Source: an uncultured Prevotella sp. (GTDB taxonomy: Bacteria; Bacteroidota; Bacteroidia; Bacteroidales; Bacteroidaceae). From it: DNA of 6,129 nucleotides. The position numbers and the translations under genes are program-made. Shown piece after piece: positions 5,268-6,129 of this stretch (positions are counted from its first letter, which is position 1; each line of letters opens with the position of its first letter). The DNA is taken from positions 1-6,129 of the forward strand of contig CALFGU010000141.1 of NCBI GenBank assembly GCA_937877685.1, in the 5' to 3' direction. The notes beneath the pieces were generated by a model that was not told the origin of the DNA, did no database searches, and worked only from the letters and a program-made list of their open reading frames with translations.

Positions 5268-5455
5268 CTCTCTCTTTAGCAAAGAGGGAGAAAAAGAACA
5301 CACCTCCCACCCCAAAAGATAAAAGGATGGAGGATTTATAATAATTTCTTCTCGCTTGTAATCTGCACCCCCTCACCGCTATGCGGTCCCAATTGATTTC
5401 GCTACGCTCATCTTCCCCCTAGAAACAGGGGTAGAGCACCATCCGGGAGGTTCTC
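5268..5455 (+). repeat. Hairpin-rich non-coding segment in the ruvA leader
   Basis: The segment has no convincing open frame but much complementarity. A 10-bp hairpin (one G-T pair, AGC loop) lies at 5268-5290. ACCTCCC (5302-5308) pairs with GGGAGGT (5445-5451). Nested inside, GGATGG (5325-5330) pairs with CCATCC (5439-5444), adjacent on the right side so the helices could stack. Within these lie hairpins ACCGC-TAT-GCGGT (5375-5387) and CCCCT-N6-AGGGG (5416-5431). A competing pairing, CCTCC (5303-5307) with GGAGG (5329-5333), excludes the outer helices. It looks like either a decayed dispersed intergenic repeat, whose small C/G-rich hairpins remind me of others in Bacteroidetes, or a structured leader RNA. 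It matches no riboswitch I recognise. Confidence 0.55.
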
Positions 5456-5460
5456 AAAAC

Positions 5461-5490
5461 CTCATAACCTAAAAAACTCATAACCTAAAA
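5461..5490. repeat. Two-copy 14-bp tandem repeat (CTCATAA + CCTAAAA) before ruvA
   Basis: CTCATAACCTAAAA occurs at 5461-5474 and again, identically, at 5477-5490, separated by AA. Each copy is two 7-mers, and a partial CTCAAAA lies just upstream at 5453-5459. The second copy ends 3 nt before the ruvA ATG, so the repeat forms the whole translation-initiation region, which is A-rich and has no Shine-Dalgarno. Confidence 0.85.
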
Positions 5491-5493
5491 GAA

Positions 5494-6096
5494 ATGATTG
5501 AATACATCCGCGGAATAATTGATGAACTGACTCCAACCGAAGCGGTTTTGGAGGCGAATGGTGTGGGATATAAGTTAGCTATTTCGCTCAACACCTATAG
5601 CGCACTTCAAGGCAAGAATGAAGCACGACTCTATGCCTACGAGTCAATCCGCGAAGATGCCTACCAACTGTTCGGATTTGCCACAAAGCGCGAACGCGAA
5701 ATCTTCGAACTCCTCATCTCTATCTCTGGGGTGGGCGGACAAACCGCACGCACCATCCTTTCTGCCTACTCTCCCGCAGAACTTGCCAACATTATCAGCA
5801 ATGAGCAAGCAAACATGCTGAAAAGTGTGAAAGGCATTGGGCCGAAAGCGGCACAACGCATTATTGTAGAGTTGAAGGATAAGATTTCAATCGACATGAC
5901 CGCGGGAGGACAACAGACAACGGTAAACGCTCAACAGTCTATCGACAACGAAGTAGTGAAAGAAGCCGTTGCGGCTCTCACCATGCTCGGTTTCTCTCCT
6001 GCACCTACGCAAAAGGTAGTGCTCCAACTCGTTAAAGGAACTCCCTCGCTCACCGTGGAGCAGATTATCAAGCAGGCGCTGAAAATGCTTTTATAG
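5494..6096 (+). CDS. ruvA: Holliday junction branch migration protein RuvA
   Basis: A 200-residue protein, close to the 203 of E. coli RuvA. Tetramers bind four-way junctions and load RuvB hexamers for branch migration during recombinational repair. Domain I, the OB fold, covers about 1-62 (MIEYIRGIIDEL, then ANGVGYKLAIS and YAYESIREDAYQLFGF). Domain II carries two helix-hairpin-helix motifs, SGVGGQTA (78-85) and VKGIGPKAAQRI (112-123), followed by IVELKDK. A flexible Q/T/N-rich linker spans about 131-150, and domain III (153-200, VVKEAVAALTMLGFS onward) is the RuvB-binding region. The first HhH reads GVGGQTA where many bacteria have GVGPKxA. No ruvB or ruvC is nearby. It is divergent from the SIMPL gene, with a putative promoter at 5195-5223 and a long structured leader. 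Its stop codon overlaps a heptamer repeat by one base. The ATG at 5494 gives the standard N-terminus. Confidence 0.97.
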   Translation: MIEYIRGIIDELTPTEAVLEANGVGYKLAISLNTYSALQGKNEARLYAYESIREDAYQLFGFATKREREIFELLISISGVGGQTARTILSAYSPAELANIISNEQANMLKSVKGIGPKAAQRIIVELKDKISIDMTAGGQQTTVNAQQSIDNEVVKEAVAALTMLGFSPAPTQKVVLQLVKGTPSLTVEQIIKQALKMLL

Positions 6097-6129
6097 AGTA
6101 CAACTGACAGAGTACAGAGTACAACTGAT
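6096..6129. repeat. Heptamer repeat (GAGTACA / ACTGACA) at the ruvA stop codon
   Basis: From the last base of the TAG stop, the sequence divides exactly into 7-bp units: GAGTACA at 6096-6102, ACTGACA at 6103-6109, GAGTACA at 6110-6116 and again at 6117-6123, then ACTGAT to the window edge. The array probably continues to the right. It has no apparent coding role. Confidence 0.8.

Noticed and set aside
5268..5490. CRISPR array or insertion-sequence end in the ruvA leader
   Set aside because: There are no regularly spaced identical repeats with unique spacers, no transposase frame and no target-site duplication that I can see.

Overview
The window looks like an ordinary chromosomal segment of a Bacteroidales bacterium, probably Prevotellaceae-like. 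Three things support this. The protein sequences match that group: NDK has the KPCTVQRG variant, and there is a short MerR-type regulator and a SIMPL-domain protein. The promoter elements are of the Bacteroidetes TAnnTTTG type (TACCTTTG occurs three times). No start codon has a Shine-Dalgarno sequence. The genus is an inference. There are no rRNA, tRNA, CRISPR, phage or transposase genes.

Layout. Positions 1-326 hold no gene, but contain a leftward promoter for a gene beyond the left edge and a terminator. Six genes then lie on the minus strand. From right to left in transcription order these are a SIMPL-domain envelope protein (4357-5058), hisS (2839-4206), ndk (2125-2592), a MerR-like regulator (1661-2002), pflA (763-1491) and a small NifX/NifB-type iron-molybdenum-cofactor-domain protein (327-680). 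The SIMPL gene, hisS and ndk each have their own TAnnTTTG promoter and are each followed by a hairpin, so they look like single-gene units. The MerR-like gene, pflA and the NifX-like gene have only one recognisable promoter, in front of the MerR-like gene, and one strong terminator, at 229-257. They may therefore be one transcription unit linking a regulator, a glycyl-radical activase and a probable Fe-S/metal-handling protein. On the plus strand, ruvA (5494-6096) is divergent from the SIMPL gene and closes the window.

The genes themselves are housekeeping: histidyl-tRNA charging, nucleotide balance, Holliday-junction processing, anaerobic pyruvate metabolism and envelope stress. The unusual content is between the genes. 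Four spacers carry short tandem repeats with a period of about 7 bp, each touching or nearly touching a gene boundary: the pflA start, the SIMPL stop together with the hisS promoter, the ruvA start, and the ruvA stop. One of them forms a 28-bp inverted repeat with a 28-nt loop. The ruvA leader also contains a roughly 190-bp hairpin-rich segment with nested long-range pairings, which could be a dispersed repeat or a structured leader RNA. I found no convincing new protein system; the heptamer repeats are the best candidate for something little described.
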